Positions 1 to 6,174 of a DNA stretch of 7,024 bases are shown one piece after another; position 1 is the stretch's first letter, and each line of letters opens with the position of its first letter. Location: positions 1 to 7,024 of the forward strand of contig JASHVQ010000085.1 in the NCBI GenBank assembly GCA_030044485.1, in the 5' to 3' direction. Under the pieces are notes generated by a model. That model was not told the DNA's origin, did not search any database, and saw only the letters and a list, made by a program, of their open reading frames with translations. Position numbers and translations under genes: made by a program. Source of the stretch: Methylovirgula sp. GTDB taxonomy: Bacteria; Pseudomonadota; Alphaproteobacteria; Rhizobiales; Beijerinckiaceae.

Positions 1-486
1 AACTGGTCGGTCCTCTCGGCGCAGGGCGCCGTCGCCGACCAGCTTGGCGATCACGACCAGGCGCAGGCCTATTACGCCGCGGCCTTGAAGATCGTGCCCG
101 ATCAGCCCGAGGTTCTCTCCAATCTCGGCCTGTCCTACGCGCTCTCGAAGCAATTGCCTTTGGCCGAATCCACCTTGCGGCAGGCGGCGGCCCAGCCGGG
201 CGCCGACATGCGCGTGCGGCAAAATCTGGCGCTCGTTCTGGCGCTCGAAGGCAAGTTCGACGCCGCCCAGTCCGTGGCGCAAGAAGACCTCTCGCCCGTC
301 GATGCCGCCGAGGACGTCGGCGAAATTCGCGACATGATCGCGCAGGCCGATCCCTGGCAGCAGATCCGCGATCTCGACAACAAGCAGGTCGCCGAGAAAA
401 GGCCGCGCCGCGAGCGGCTCGACGCCAAGCTCGATGTGCCGCGCCCGGCGCCGACGCAGCTCGGCGCGGCCGATCCGCCGCCATAG
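1..486 (+). CDS. tadD: TadD-type TPR protein of the Flp pilus locus (3' part, cut by window start)
   Basis: This is the C-terminal 161 residues of a tetratricopeptide protein, open in frame from base 1 to a TAG stop at 484-486. The start lies outside the window; a TTG at base 85 is internal, because TPR sequence continues upstream of it. About three TPR-like helical repeats are visible, at residues 2-35, 36-68 and 69-102, including the motif SNLGLSYALSK typical of TadD in alphaproteobacteria. After them come an acidic linker, PWQQIRDLD near residue 118, and a charged, proline-rich tail with no recognisable fold. In the family, TadD is a lipoprotein that helps assemble or stabilise the outer-membrane secretin; the lipobox would be in the missing N-terminus. 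The gene faces tadC tail to tail, so it is not co-transcribed with the pilus operon seen here. Family assignment is firm from repeat pattern and context; the precise role is inferred. Confidence 0.88.
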   Translation, partial: NWSVLSAQGAVADQLGDHDQAQAYYAAALKIVPDQPEVLSNLGLSYALSKQLPLAESTLRQAAAQPGADMRVRQNLALVLALEGKFDAAQSVAQEDLSPVDAAEDVGEIRDMIAQADPWQQIRDLDNKQVAEKRPRRERLDAKLDVPRPAPTQLGAADPPP

Positions 487-510
487 GCCCCGACCGCGCT
501 GCACCGAAGA
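487..510. other. Convergent gap between tadD and tadC
   Basis: Only 24 bases separate the stop codons of the plus-strand TPR gene and the minus-strand tadC. I see no stem followed by a T-run on either strand, so there is no intrinsic terminator in the gap itself. Transcripts from both sides may run into each other, or termination may be Rho-dependent or lie inside the genes. Confidence 0.6.
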
Positions 511-1488
511 TCAGTGGGCGGCGGTCACCGTGGTCACCTGGATGATCGCCGGCGTGATGATCACCGCGAAAAGCACCGGCAGGAAAAACAGGATCATCGG
601 CACGGTGAGTTTGGGCGGCAGGGCGGCGGCCTTTTTCTCCGCCTCGCTCATGCGCCGCGTGCGGCTTTCCTGCGAGACGACGCGCAGCGCTTGGCCGAGC
701 GGCGTGCCATAGCGCTCGGCTTGGTTGAGCACGGTGACGATCTGCTTCAGACCATCGACGCCGGTCCGCGTGCCCAAGTTGTCGTAGGCGACGTGCCGGT
801 CGGGCAGGTAAGAGAGTTCCGCCATTGTGAGCGTGAGCTCTTCGGCGAGCGGAATCGATTGGGCGCCGACTTCCTGCGAAACCTTGCGCAGCGCGGCCTC
901 GATCGACATGCCCGATTCGACGCAGATGAGCAGCAGGTCGAGCGCGTCGGGCAGGGCCCGCGTCATCGACTTCTGCCGCTTGGCGATCTGATTGCGGAGA
1001 TAGAGTTCCGGCGCCTTGATGCCGAGATAGGCGGCGGCGAGCGCCGCGCCGAAATCGGCGGTGAGAGGCCAGCCGAGACCGCTCAGGAAGAAGATGTAGA
1101 TCAACGCGAAAAGGAAGAGCGCGAGCGGCGTCACCAGGCGGAAGAAGAGAAATCCGACCTCCGCCTGCGGGCCGCGAAAGCCCGCCATGGTCATTTGCTT
1201 TTTCGCCTCTTCCGTACCGAGCCATTTCGAAAGGTTGAACCTTTCGACGACCTCTTTCATGTAGGCCTTGGGCTCCTGCCGGAGACTGACTTTCTTTTTG
1301 TCGTAGAGCCGCTCGCGCTCGCGAACGCGCAGTCTTTCGCGTTCGTTTGCCACATATTTCATGCGGCGCGCCAGCGTGTCGGTCTGCAGCAGGGGCATGC
1401 TGAGGGTGATGATCGTCGCCATCGTCGCAACCGCGACCAGTATGCCGAGGATTGCCTGCCGGTTCCAAAGAGAGAGAAGAAGATCCAT
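511..1488 (-). CDS. tadC: TadC, type II/IV secretion F-domain inner-membrane platform protein
   Basis: This is an inner-membrane protein of 325 residues that, with TadB, forms the platform on which CpaF drives Flp pilus polymerisation. Hydrophobic segments lie near residues 11-34, 113-135, 143-157 and 297-319. The T2SSF domain lies roughly at 175-290, with the characteristic opening LPDALDLLLICVESGMSIEAAL at 179-200 and a second-half motif of the type Q-A-E-R-Y-G-T-P-L near 256-264. Ending in a hydrophobic hairpin and a short tail is normal for TadC. The ATG at 1488 is preferred because AGAGG lies 7 bases upstream; an in-frame GTG at 1494 has that motif only 1 base away. The gene starts 24 bases after the tadB stop, so it is last in the visible operon. 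An unusual feature is a highly charged Arg/Glu stretch at residues 48-66 between the first membrane segment and the cytoplasmic domain. Confidence 0.95.
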   Translation of the reverse strand: MDLLLSLWNRQAILGILVAVATMATIITLSMPLLQTDTLARRMKYVANERERLRVRERERLYDKKKVSLRQEPKAYMKEVVERFNLSKWLGTEEAKKQMTMAGFRGPQAEVGFLFFRLVTPLALFLFALIYIFFLSGLGWPLTADFGAALAAAYLGIKAPELYLRNQIAKRQKSMTRALPDALDLLLICVESGMSIEAALRKVSQEVGAQSIPLAEELTLTMAELSYLPDRHVAYDNLGTRTGVDGLKQIVTVLNQAERYGTPLGQALRVVSQESRTRRMSEAEKKAAALPPKLTVPMILFFLPVLFAVIITPAIIQVTTVTAAH

Positions 1489-1495
1489 CGTCACG

Positions 1496-1500
1496 CCTCT
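1496..1500 (-). promoter_or_regulatory. Ribosome binding site that decides the tadC start
   Basis: The minus strand reads AGAGG followed by 7 bases and then ATG (1488). The same motif is only 1 base from the in-frame GTG at 1494, which argues against that earlier start. Confidence 0.6.
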
Positions 1501-1512
1501 TGCCCGCCGCCT

Positions 1513-2487
1513 TTAGAAGTCGAAGCTCACCATCTTCTTCATCACGAAGACGCCGATGGCCATCCAAATCGCCGAAACGCCCATGACGATCTGCCCGGTC
1601 TGGGTGGTCCACAGGAGCTCGATGTATCTGGGGCTCGTCAGATAGACCAGACCGCCGACCACGAAGGGCAGCGAACCGATGATGTAGGCGGAGGTGCGCG
1701 CCTCGGACGACAGCGCCTTGATCTTGCCCTCCATCTTCTTGCGTTCGCGCAGCACCGTGGAAAGATTGGCGAGCGCTTCCGACAGGCTGCCGCCGGCCTT
1801 CTGTTGGATCGCAATGACGATCGAGAAGAAACTCGTTTCGGTAATGGGCACCTGGTTGGCGAGGCGCTCGACGGACTCGGCGACCGACAATCCCATCGTT
1901 TGCGTCTCGACGATCTGCCGGAATTCGCCGCGGACCGGCTCGGCAATCTCAATCGCGATGACTCGCAAACAATCGCCTAGCGGCAGGCCGGCCTTCACGC
2001 CGCGCACGATAATGTCGATCGCGTCGGGAAAGAGCGCGACGAATTTCTTCAGGCGGCGTTTTTCGAGAAATTTGAGCGTCCACAGTGGCAGTCCCGCCCC
2101 GCCGACCAGAGCCGCGGCGAGCGCGATCCACGGATTGCCGCCGAAGACATAGGCCAAGAGCGAGAAAATCAATCCGCAAACACCGGCAAGGATGAAAAAC
2201 TGGGTCTTCGACATGCTGAGGCCGGCGCGCGTCAGCAGGGCGTCGAGCGTCACGCGCTTGCGGGTGTTGCGCTGTTCGATTTCCTTCAGGCTGTCGGCGA
2301 TCTGCTTGCGGCGCGCCGCGGCGTCGGCCTGTTTTTCAATCGTCTTGCGCACCGGGCCGGTGGTTAGGGCGCTTTGCCGTCTCTCCGCCTTCCGCTCGCC
2401 GCTGAGGAACGGGTAGATCAAGACGAAGCCGATGCCGCCGACCGAAAAGGCCGCGAGCGCGGCCAAGATTAAAACGCGCAGACCCAT
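1513..2487 (-). CDS. tadB: TadB, type II/IV secretion F-domain inner-membrane platform protein
   Basis: This is the polytopic inner-membrane partner of TadC in the Flp pilus platform, 324 residues from the chosen start. It has an N-terminal membrane anchor (about residues 3-27), a charged cytoplasmic linker (about 30-85), a membrane pair (about 97-137), the T2SSF domain (about 150-265) and a C-terminal pair (about 270-286 and 300-317). The F domain carries FPDAIDIIVRGVKAGLPLGD and the later AGGSLSEALANLS signature. There are two in-frame ATGs. The one at 2499 has its only purine-rich tract about 15 bases away, whereas the one at 2487 has GGAG at a 6-base spacing, so I chose 2487; using 2499 adds MEQG. 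The gene follows the cpaF stop by 19-31 bases and precedes tadC by 24 bases, so it lies in the same operon. Length and membrane layout are normal for the family. Confidence 0.95.
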   Translation of the reverse strand: MGLRVLILAALAAFSVGGIGFVLIYPFLSGERKAERRQSALTTGPVRKTIEKQADAAARRKQIADSLKEIEQRNTRKRVTLDALLTRAGLSMSKTQFFILAGVCGLIFSLLAYVFGGNPWIALAAALVGGAGLPLWTLKFLEKRRLKKFVALFPDAIDIIVRGVKAGLPLGDCLRVIAIEIAEPVRGEFRQIVETQTMGLSVAESVERLANQVPITETSFFSIVIAIQQKAGGSLSEALANLSTVLRERKKMEGKIKALSSEARTSAYIIGSLPFVVGGLVYLTSPRYIELLWTTQTGQIVMGVSAIWMAIGVFVMKKMVSFDF

Positions 2488-2493
2488 GCCCTG

Positions 2494-2497
2494 CTCC
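2494..2497 (-). promoter_or_regulatory. Ribosome binding site favouring the second ATG of tadB
   Basis: GGAG lies 6 bases before the ATG at 2487 and overlaps the end of the upstream in-frame ATG (2499). The upstream ATG has only a distant GAGAGG, about 15 bases away. If correct, the protein starts MGLRVLILAAL. Confidence 0.5.
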
Positions 2498-2518
2498 ATC
2501 TGGCTGCGAACGCGCCTC

Positions 2519-3958
2519 TCATGCTTCGTTCTTCATTTCGCTGGCATCGAGCGCTTGGGCGAGGCGCTCGTCCTCGCCGAAATAGCGGGCTCTCTCCCAG
2601 AAGCGTGGCTTGCCCACGCCGGTCGAGCGATGCCGGCCCTTGATGCGGCCGGAGGCGTCTTCCCCCGAAATGTCGTAAACGATCAGGTCCTGGGAAGTGA
2701 TGACGTCGCCTTCGAGTCCCATGATCTCGGTGACCTGCGTGATGCGGCGCGAGCCGTCGCGCAGGCGCGCCGTCTGAATGATGACGTCGATCGAGGAGAC
2801 GATCATTTCGCGAATGGTACGTATGGGCAGGGAAAAGCCGCCCATGGTTATCATCGATTCGATACGGCTCAGCGCCTCGCGCGGCGAGTTGGCGTGCACG
2901 GTGCCCATCGATCCGTCGTGGCCGGTGTTCATGGCCTGAAGCAGGTCGAAAGCTTCGGGCCCGCGCACCTCGCCGACGATGATGCGTTCGGGACGCATAC
3001 GCAGGCAGTTGCGGACCAGGTCGCGCATGGTCACGGCTCCGGTGCCCTCGAGGTTGGGGGGGCGCGTTTCGAGCCGCACGACATGCGGCTGCTGCAACTG
3101 AAGTTCGGCGGCGTCCTCGCAGGTGATCACGCGCTCGCCGGCATCGATATAATGGGTCAGGCAGTTGAGCAGAGTCGTTTTGCCCGAGCCCGTGCCGCCG
3201 GAAATCAGCACGTTGCAGCGGACCCGGCCGATGATTTTCAGGATGTCGCCGCCTTCCGGCGAGATGCAGCCGAAGCGGATCAATTGTTCGAGGGTGAGTT
3301 TGTCCTTGCGGAATTTGCGGATCGTCAGCACCGGGCCGTCGATGGCCAGCGGCGGAGCGATGACGTTGACGCGCGAGCCGTCGGCGAGGCGCGCGTCGCA
3401 GATCGGCGAGGCTTCGTCGACGCGCCGCCCGACCTGGCTCACCATGCGCTGGCAGATGTTCATGAGCTGCGCATTGTCGCGAAAACGGATGTTGGTCAGC
3501 TGGATCTTGCCGGCGACTTCGATATAGGTCTGCATCGCCCCGTTGACCATGATGTCGGCGATCTCGTCGCGTGCCAGCAACGGCTCGAGCGGCCCGTATC
3601 CGAGAACGTCGTTGCAGATGTCCTCGAGCAGATCCTCCTGCTCGGAAATGGACATGACGATGTTCTTGATGGTGATGATCTCATTGACGATGTCGCGGAT
3701 TTCCTCGCGCGCGCTTTCCGCGTCGAGGCGGGCGAGCTGCGACAGATCGATGGCCTCGATCAGCGCCCCGAAGATCATGCTCTTGGTGACGTAATATTCG
3801 TCGGAGCGCGGCGCCTCGGCCGCATGCGGAAGGCTCGGCTCGATAATGGTCGGCGGGGTCTTCTTGGCCATGTCGCCGACCCCGCGGAAGGCGGGCACCG
3901 CAACCGGCGTCGGCCGAGCCGGCGCGCTTTCGGCGGTACTCGTCCGTTTACCGAACAT
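2519..3958 (-). CDS. cpaF: CpaF/TadA, Flp pilus assembly ATPase (GspE/VirB11 family)
   Basis: This is a cytoplasmic hexameric ATPase of 479 residues that powers Flp pilus assembly. A variable N-terminal linker (about 1-55) is followed by the N-terminal domain with YGPLEPLL (121-128) and [10 protein letters not shown] (131-140), then the RecA-like domain. The visible motifs are Walker A GGTGSGKT (254-261), an Asp box around [11 protein letters not shown] (278-288), Walker [10 protein letters not shown] with catalytic Glu330, and a His box around [18 protein letters not shown] (346-363). All catalytic residues expected of the family are present and the length is usual. The start is decided by a perfect AAGGAG six bases before the ATG at 3958; an in-frame GTG at 4000 would add 14 residues but has no comparable site. 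It is separated from cpaE by 176 bp, the only wide gap in the operon, and is followed closely by tadB. Non-Tad VirB11-type ATPases are excluded by the neighbours. Confidence 0.97.
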   Translation of the reverse strand: MFGKRTSTAESAPARPTPVAVPAFRGVGDMAKKTPPTIIEPSLPHAAEAPRSDEYYVTKSMIFGALIEAIDLSQLARLDAESAREEIRDIVNEIITIKNIVMSISEQEDLLEDICNDVLGYGPLEPLLARDEIADIMVNGAMQTYIEVAGKIQLTNIRFRDNAQLMNICQRMVSQVGRRVDEASPICDARLADGSRVNVIAPPLAIDGPVLTIRKFRKDKLTLEQLIRFGCISPEGGDILKIIGRVRCNVLISGGTGSGKTTLLNCLTHYIDAGERVITCEDAAELQLQQPHVVRLETRPPNLEGTGAVTMRDLVRNCLRMRPERIIVGEVRGPEAFDLLQAMNTGHDGSMGTVHANSPREALSRIESMITMGGFSLPIRTIREMIVSSIDVIIQTARLRDGSRRITQVTEIMGLEGDVITSQDLIVYDISGEDASGRIKGRHRSTGVGKPRFWERARYFGEDERLAQALDASEMKNEA

Positions 3959-3964
3959 CAGCTG

Positions 3965-3970
3965 CTCCTT
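3965..3970 (-). promoter_or_regulatory. Strong ribosome binding site of cpaF
   Basis: The minus strand carries a perfect AAGGAG six bases before the ATG at 3958. It is the best Shine-Dalgarno match in the window and fixes the cpaF start. It sits four bases downstream of a perfect 6-bp hairpin at 3975-3992. Confidence 0.8.
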
Positions 3971-3974
3971 CTTG

Positions 3975-3992
3975 GCCGGAGGCAAATCCGGC
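3975..3992 (-). repeat. Perfect 6-bp hairpin next to the cpaF ribosome binding site
   Basis: The minus strand reads GCCGGA, a 6-base spacer TTTGCC, and TCCGGC. The stem ends four bases before AAGGAG of cpaF. It could affect access of the ribosome or protect the 5' end of a processed message; both are inference. Confidence 0.5.
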
Positions 3993-4012
3993 GATTTCAC
4001 TCAAATGCGTCA

Positions 4013-4036
4013 GCCCGACCGAAGGCTTGGCCGGGC
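4013..4036 (-). repeat. 8-pair GC-rich stem-loop in the cpaF leader
   Basis: On the minus strand GCCCGGCC and GGTCGGGC flank an 8-base loop (AAGCCTTC). In RNA of operon sense all eight pairs form, one of them G-U. In RNA of the other strand the same position is an A-C mismatch. No T-run follows, so it is not a classical terminator. Confidence 0.55.
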
Positions 4037-4108
4037 GCGACAGGGGATGTCGCCTGGCCGAACGGCCCCTTGCCGATCCGCAAGCCCCAGGAAATCGCGG
4101 AAGAATTT

Positions 4109-4134
4109 AAAAAGACCTACTTCGATCCCCGAAG
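4109..4134 (-). terminator. Weak terminator- or attenuator-like element after cpaE
   Basis: Directly after the cpaE TAG the minus strand reads CTTCG-GGGAT-CGAAG, a perfect 5-bp stem with a 5-base loop. Six bases later comes a run of five T. The stem is short and the T-run is not adjacent, so at best it is a leaky terminator between cpaE and cpaF. Confidence 0.3.
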
Positions 4135-5376
4135 CTAGGACGCTTTGCTGAGGCCGAGGAGCTTCAGAGGGTCGAGCAGGCCTTTCTTGGGCTTGCGGAT
4201 CTCGAAACGGCCGGTCACCAGCCGCGCCAGCTCGGCGATCGTCTCGTTGGCTTTGCTGGCCGGTTCGATCTCGGCGATCATCTGGCCGTTATTGGCGGCC
4301 GTCCCGAAGAGCTTCGGGTCGAAATGGACGACGCCGGCCGGCTCGAGATCGACAGCCTTGGCGAAATCGGCGAGGGCGATCTCCGGCCGTTTCGGCATGC
4401 CGACCAGGTTGAAGACGAGCCTCGGCTTGGCATCGTTGGGCCGGGCCGTGCGCACCGTATCGACCAGGCTCTTGGCATTGCGCAGATTGGCGAGGTCGGG
4501 CGCCGCGACAATGATGATCTCGTCGGCGCCGATCAGCATACGCCGCGCCCAGGCCGTCCACATATGCGGCACGTCAAGGACGACACAGGGCGTCGAGGCG
4601 CGCAGAATGTCGACAATCGCGTCGAAGGCGGTCTCGGGGAAGTCGTAGACCCGGTCGAGCGTCGCCGGGGCGGCGAGAATTCCGAGCTTGTCGCCGCAGC
4701 GCGACAACAGCCGGTCGACGAGGTTGGAATCGACGCGGTCGGGCGCGAAGACCGCCTCGGCTATGCCTTGCGGCGGATCCTGGTTGAAGTCGAGGCCGGC
4801 GGTTCCAAAACCGAGGTCGAGATCGACGAGCACCGTCTGAATGTCGTGGTCGCGCGGGATCGACCAGGCGACGTTATGGGCCAGGGTCGAAGCGCCGACG
4901 CCGCCCTTGGCGCCGGCAAAGGCGATGGTCTTGCCGACCGGATCCGCCCCGGCGCTGCTGTAGAGATGCGAAACGGTGCGGATGAAATCGATGACCGCAA
5001 ACGGCATCACCAGATATTCGCTGACGCCGCGCGCCATCAGCTCGCGGTAGAGGACGATATCGTTCATGCGTCCGGCGACGACCACTTTGGTGCCGGGGTC
5101 GCAGAACTCGGCGAGGGCATGCAGGTATTCGAAGAGTTCTTCGCGCTTGGCGGTCGATTCCAGAAAGATCACGTTGGGCGTGGCGGCGGCGCGATAGGCT
5201 TCGATCGCGGCCGCGGCGCCGCCCATGTTGACCTTGACGTGCGCCTTCTCCATCCGCCGGTCGGAAATCGCCTGCTGGATGACCTGCGCGACGTCCGGCG
5301 TCTCGCAAAACGCCTGCATCGAAATGCGCGGGACGGGGGCGATCTGATTAGGCGCCGAATCCGAAGACGCGGTCAT
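4135..5376 (-). CDS. cpaE: CpaE/TadZ, pilus localisation protein with receiver-like and MinD-like ATPase domains
   Basis: This cytoplasmic protein of 413 residues belongs to the CpaE/TadZ branch of the ParA/MinD superfamily, which positions the Tad machine, often at a cell pole. Residues about 15-140 form an atypical receiver-like domain, with ESTAKREELFEYLHALAEF (73-91) and ARGVSEYLVMPF (115-126), typical of the family's degenerate response-regulator fold. The ATPase domain starts at about 148 with the P-loop GAKGGVGAST (155-164). It continues with VLVDLDLGFGTAGLD (182-196) and the Walker B-like VVLDVPHMW (265-273). The signature lysine K157 is present, but the position of the usual second P-loop lysine is alanine (A162). 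The ATG at 5376 shares one base with the cpaD stop (TGATG) and has GGGG eight bases upstream, which suggests translational coupling. The frame stays open to 5640, but that extension overlaps cpaD and is not protein-like. Confidence 0.95.
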   Translation of the reverse strand: MTASSDSAPNQIAPVPRISMQAFCETPDVAQVIQQAISDRRMEKAHVKVNMGGAAAAIEAYRAAATPNVIFLESTAKREELFEYLHALAEFCDPGTKVVVAGRMNDIVLYRELMARGVSEYLVMPFAVIDFIRTVSHLYSSAGADPVGKTIAFAGAKGGVGASTLAHNVAWSIPRDHDIQTVLVDLDLGFGTAGLDFNQDPPQGIAEAVFAPDRVDSNLVDRLLSRCGDKLGILAAPATLDRVYDFPETAFDAIVDILRASTPCVVLDVPHMWTAWARRMLIGADEIIIVAAPDLANLRNAKSLVDTVRTARPNDAKPRLVFNLVGMPKRPEIALADFAKAVDLEPAGVVHFDPKLFGTAANNGQMIAEIEPASKANETIAELARLVTGRFEIRKPKKGLLDPLKLLGLSKAS

Positions 5377-6119
5377 CACTCGGTCCCCACCGTGCTGATC
5401 GACGTGTTCTTGACCTTCCAATCCGTGCTCGGGTCGTTGCCCTTGCGGATTTCCGAGATGCCGCGGTCGCGCATCTGCGTGTCGGCCGGATCGTCGGCGC
5501 GCGGTCCGACCAGGTCGCGCGGATCGGCGGTCTGCTCGGCAAGCATGCTCTGATAGGAGCAGCCGAAGTTCCAATAGGGCTTGTTCTCCCAGCCTTGGAC
5601 CGAACTGCCGGAGGCAAGGTCGCTCGGCCATTGCCCGCAAGGATCGGCGACCCGCGCCTTGAGCCCGACGAACGTCAGACGGATCGGCGAGGCAAGATCG
5701 GGGTTCATCACCGGGTAGCTGGTAATGCGCACGGGCGCCGCGGCGCCGCCCGCCGCCAAGGCGTCGCGAATGGCGCCGATCGTTTCATTGGGTCTTATGC
5801 TCCCGCCCCGCGTCGGCACGAAAATATTGATCGGCCCCTGCCCGCTGCCGCGATAGAGAGCGGCGAATTCCATGACCTGGGCTTGAGTGCGGCGATCGAG
5901 GCCGATGCCGGCCGGCGGCGGGAAAATATCGAGCTTTCGGGATTCTTCGGCGAGCACGATCGGATGGCGGTTGCGGTAATCGTCCATCGGGACCGATGAG
6001 GTGCTCATCCGGTCGATGTCGGCGCAGCCGCCAAGGATCGCGCAAAGGCCGAGCGGCAGGAGGAGCGCTCCTGGATGCGCGCGGCGGACGGGAAGGGGCG
6101 TGTCTCTTTCGGTCGGCAT
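5376..6119 (-). CDS. cpaD: CpaD, outer-membrane pilus assembly lipoprotein
   Basis: This is a small CpaD-family lipoprotein (247 residues from the ATG) that associates with the CpaC secretin at the outer membrane. It has a basic n-region (VRRAHPG), a hydrophobic core (ALLLPLGLCAIL) and a lipobox LGGC with the lipidated cysteine at residue 32. The mature part carries the family pattern: R-x-H-P-I-V-L after a short linker, then Q-V-x-E-F-A, a P-T-R-G-G turn, and a C-terminal block with FGCSYQSMLAEQTADPRDLVGPR. The start is uncertain. A TTG at 6146 has GGAG six bases upstream and would give 256 residues, but with an unusually long n-region. The ATG at 6119 has only a weak GAG but gives a normal signal peptide. 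The gene begins 28-55 bases after the cpaC stop and ends overlapping the cpaE start by one base, so it is clearly within the operon. Confidence 0.94.
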   Translation of the reverse strand: MPTERDTPLPVRRAHPGALLLPLGLCAILGGCADIDRMSTSSVPMDDYRNRHPIVLAEESRKLDIFPPPAGIGLDRRTQAQVMEFAALYRGSGQGPINIFVPTRGGSIRPNETIGAIRDALAAGGAAAPVRITSYPVMNPDLASPIRLTFVGLKARVADPCGQWPSDLASGSSVQGWENKPYWNFGCSYQSMLAEQTADPRDLVGPRADDPADTQMRDRGISEIRKGNDPSTDWKVKNTSISTVGTE

Positions 6120-6174
6120 GGCGGTCTCGTTGATCTGCGCTTTCAATCGGCGCTCCGGGCCGGCGGTTGATTCT

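Larger units (their letters stand above)
3959..4134 (-). other. Non-coding cpaE-cpaF intergenic leader with several inverted repeats
   Basis: This 176-bp interval is the only wide gap in an otherwise tightly packed operon. Reading in the operon's direction, it holds a short stem with a T-run just after cpaE (4109-4134) and a pair of alternative hairpins (4042-4070). These are followed by an 8-pair stem-loop (4013-4036), a perfect 6-bp hairpin (3975-3992) and the cpaF ribosome binding site. No convincing small gene is present: the one open frame, from a TTG near the middle to a TGA at about 4001, has no ribosome binding site. No recognisable -35/-10 pair was seen, but a promoter cannot be excluded by eye. 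Confidence 0.6.

Noticed and set aside
514..1980. Long plus-strand open frame opposite tadC and tadB (488 codons)
   Set aside because: Its protein is rich in R, H, D and G with no domain, and it mirrors well-identified minus-strand genes. Stop codons are rare in the antisense of GC-rich genes.
3959..4000. Earlier GTG start for cpaF at 4000
   Set aside because: No ribosome binding site precedes it, while AAGGAG is ideally placed for the ATG at 3958.
4001..4087. Possible leader peptide of about 28 codons in the cpaE-cpaF gap, from a TTG
   Set aside because: There is no ATG and no properly spaced Shine-Dalgarno sequence, and the frame can be open by chance at this GC content.
2432..4138. Plus-strand open frame of 568 codons opposite cpaF
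   Set aside because: Opposite the full length of a clear CpaF with all catalytic motifs. Its translation shows low-complexity antisense composition and no ribosome binding site or family signature.
4324..5553. Plus-strand open frame of 409 codons opposite cpaE and cpaD
   Set aside because: Same antisense artefact; no recognisable protein features.
5377..5640. N-terminal extension of cpaE to 5640
   Set aside because: It lies inside cpaD in another frame and is Arg-rich and unlike CpaE. The ATG at 5376 has the expected family N-terminus.
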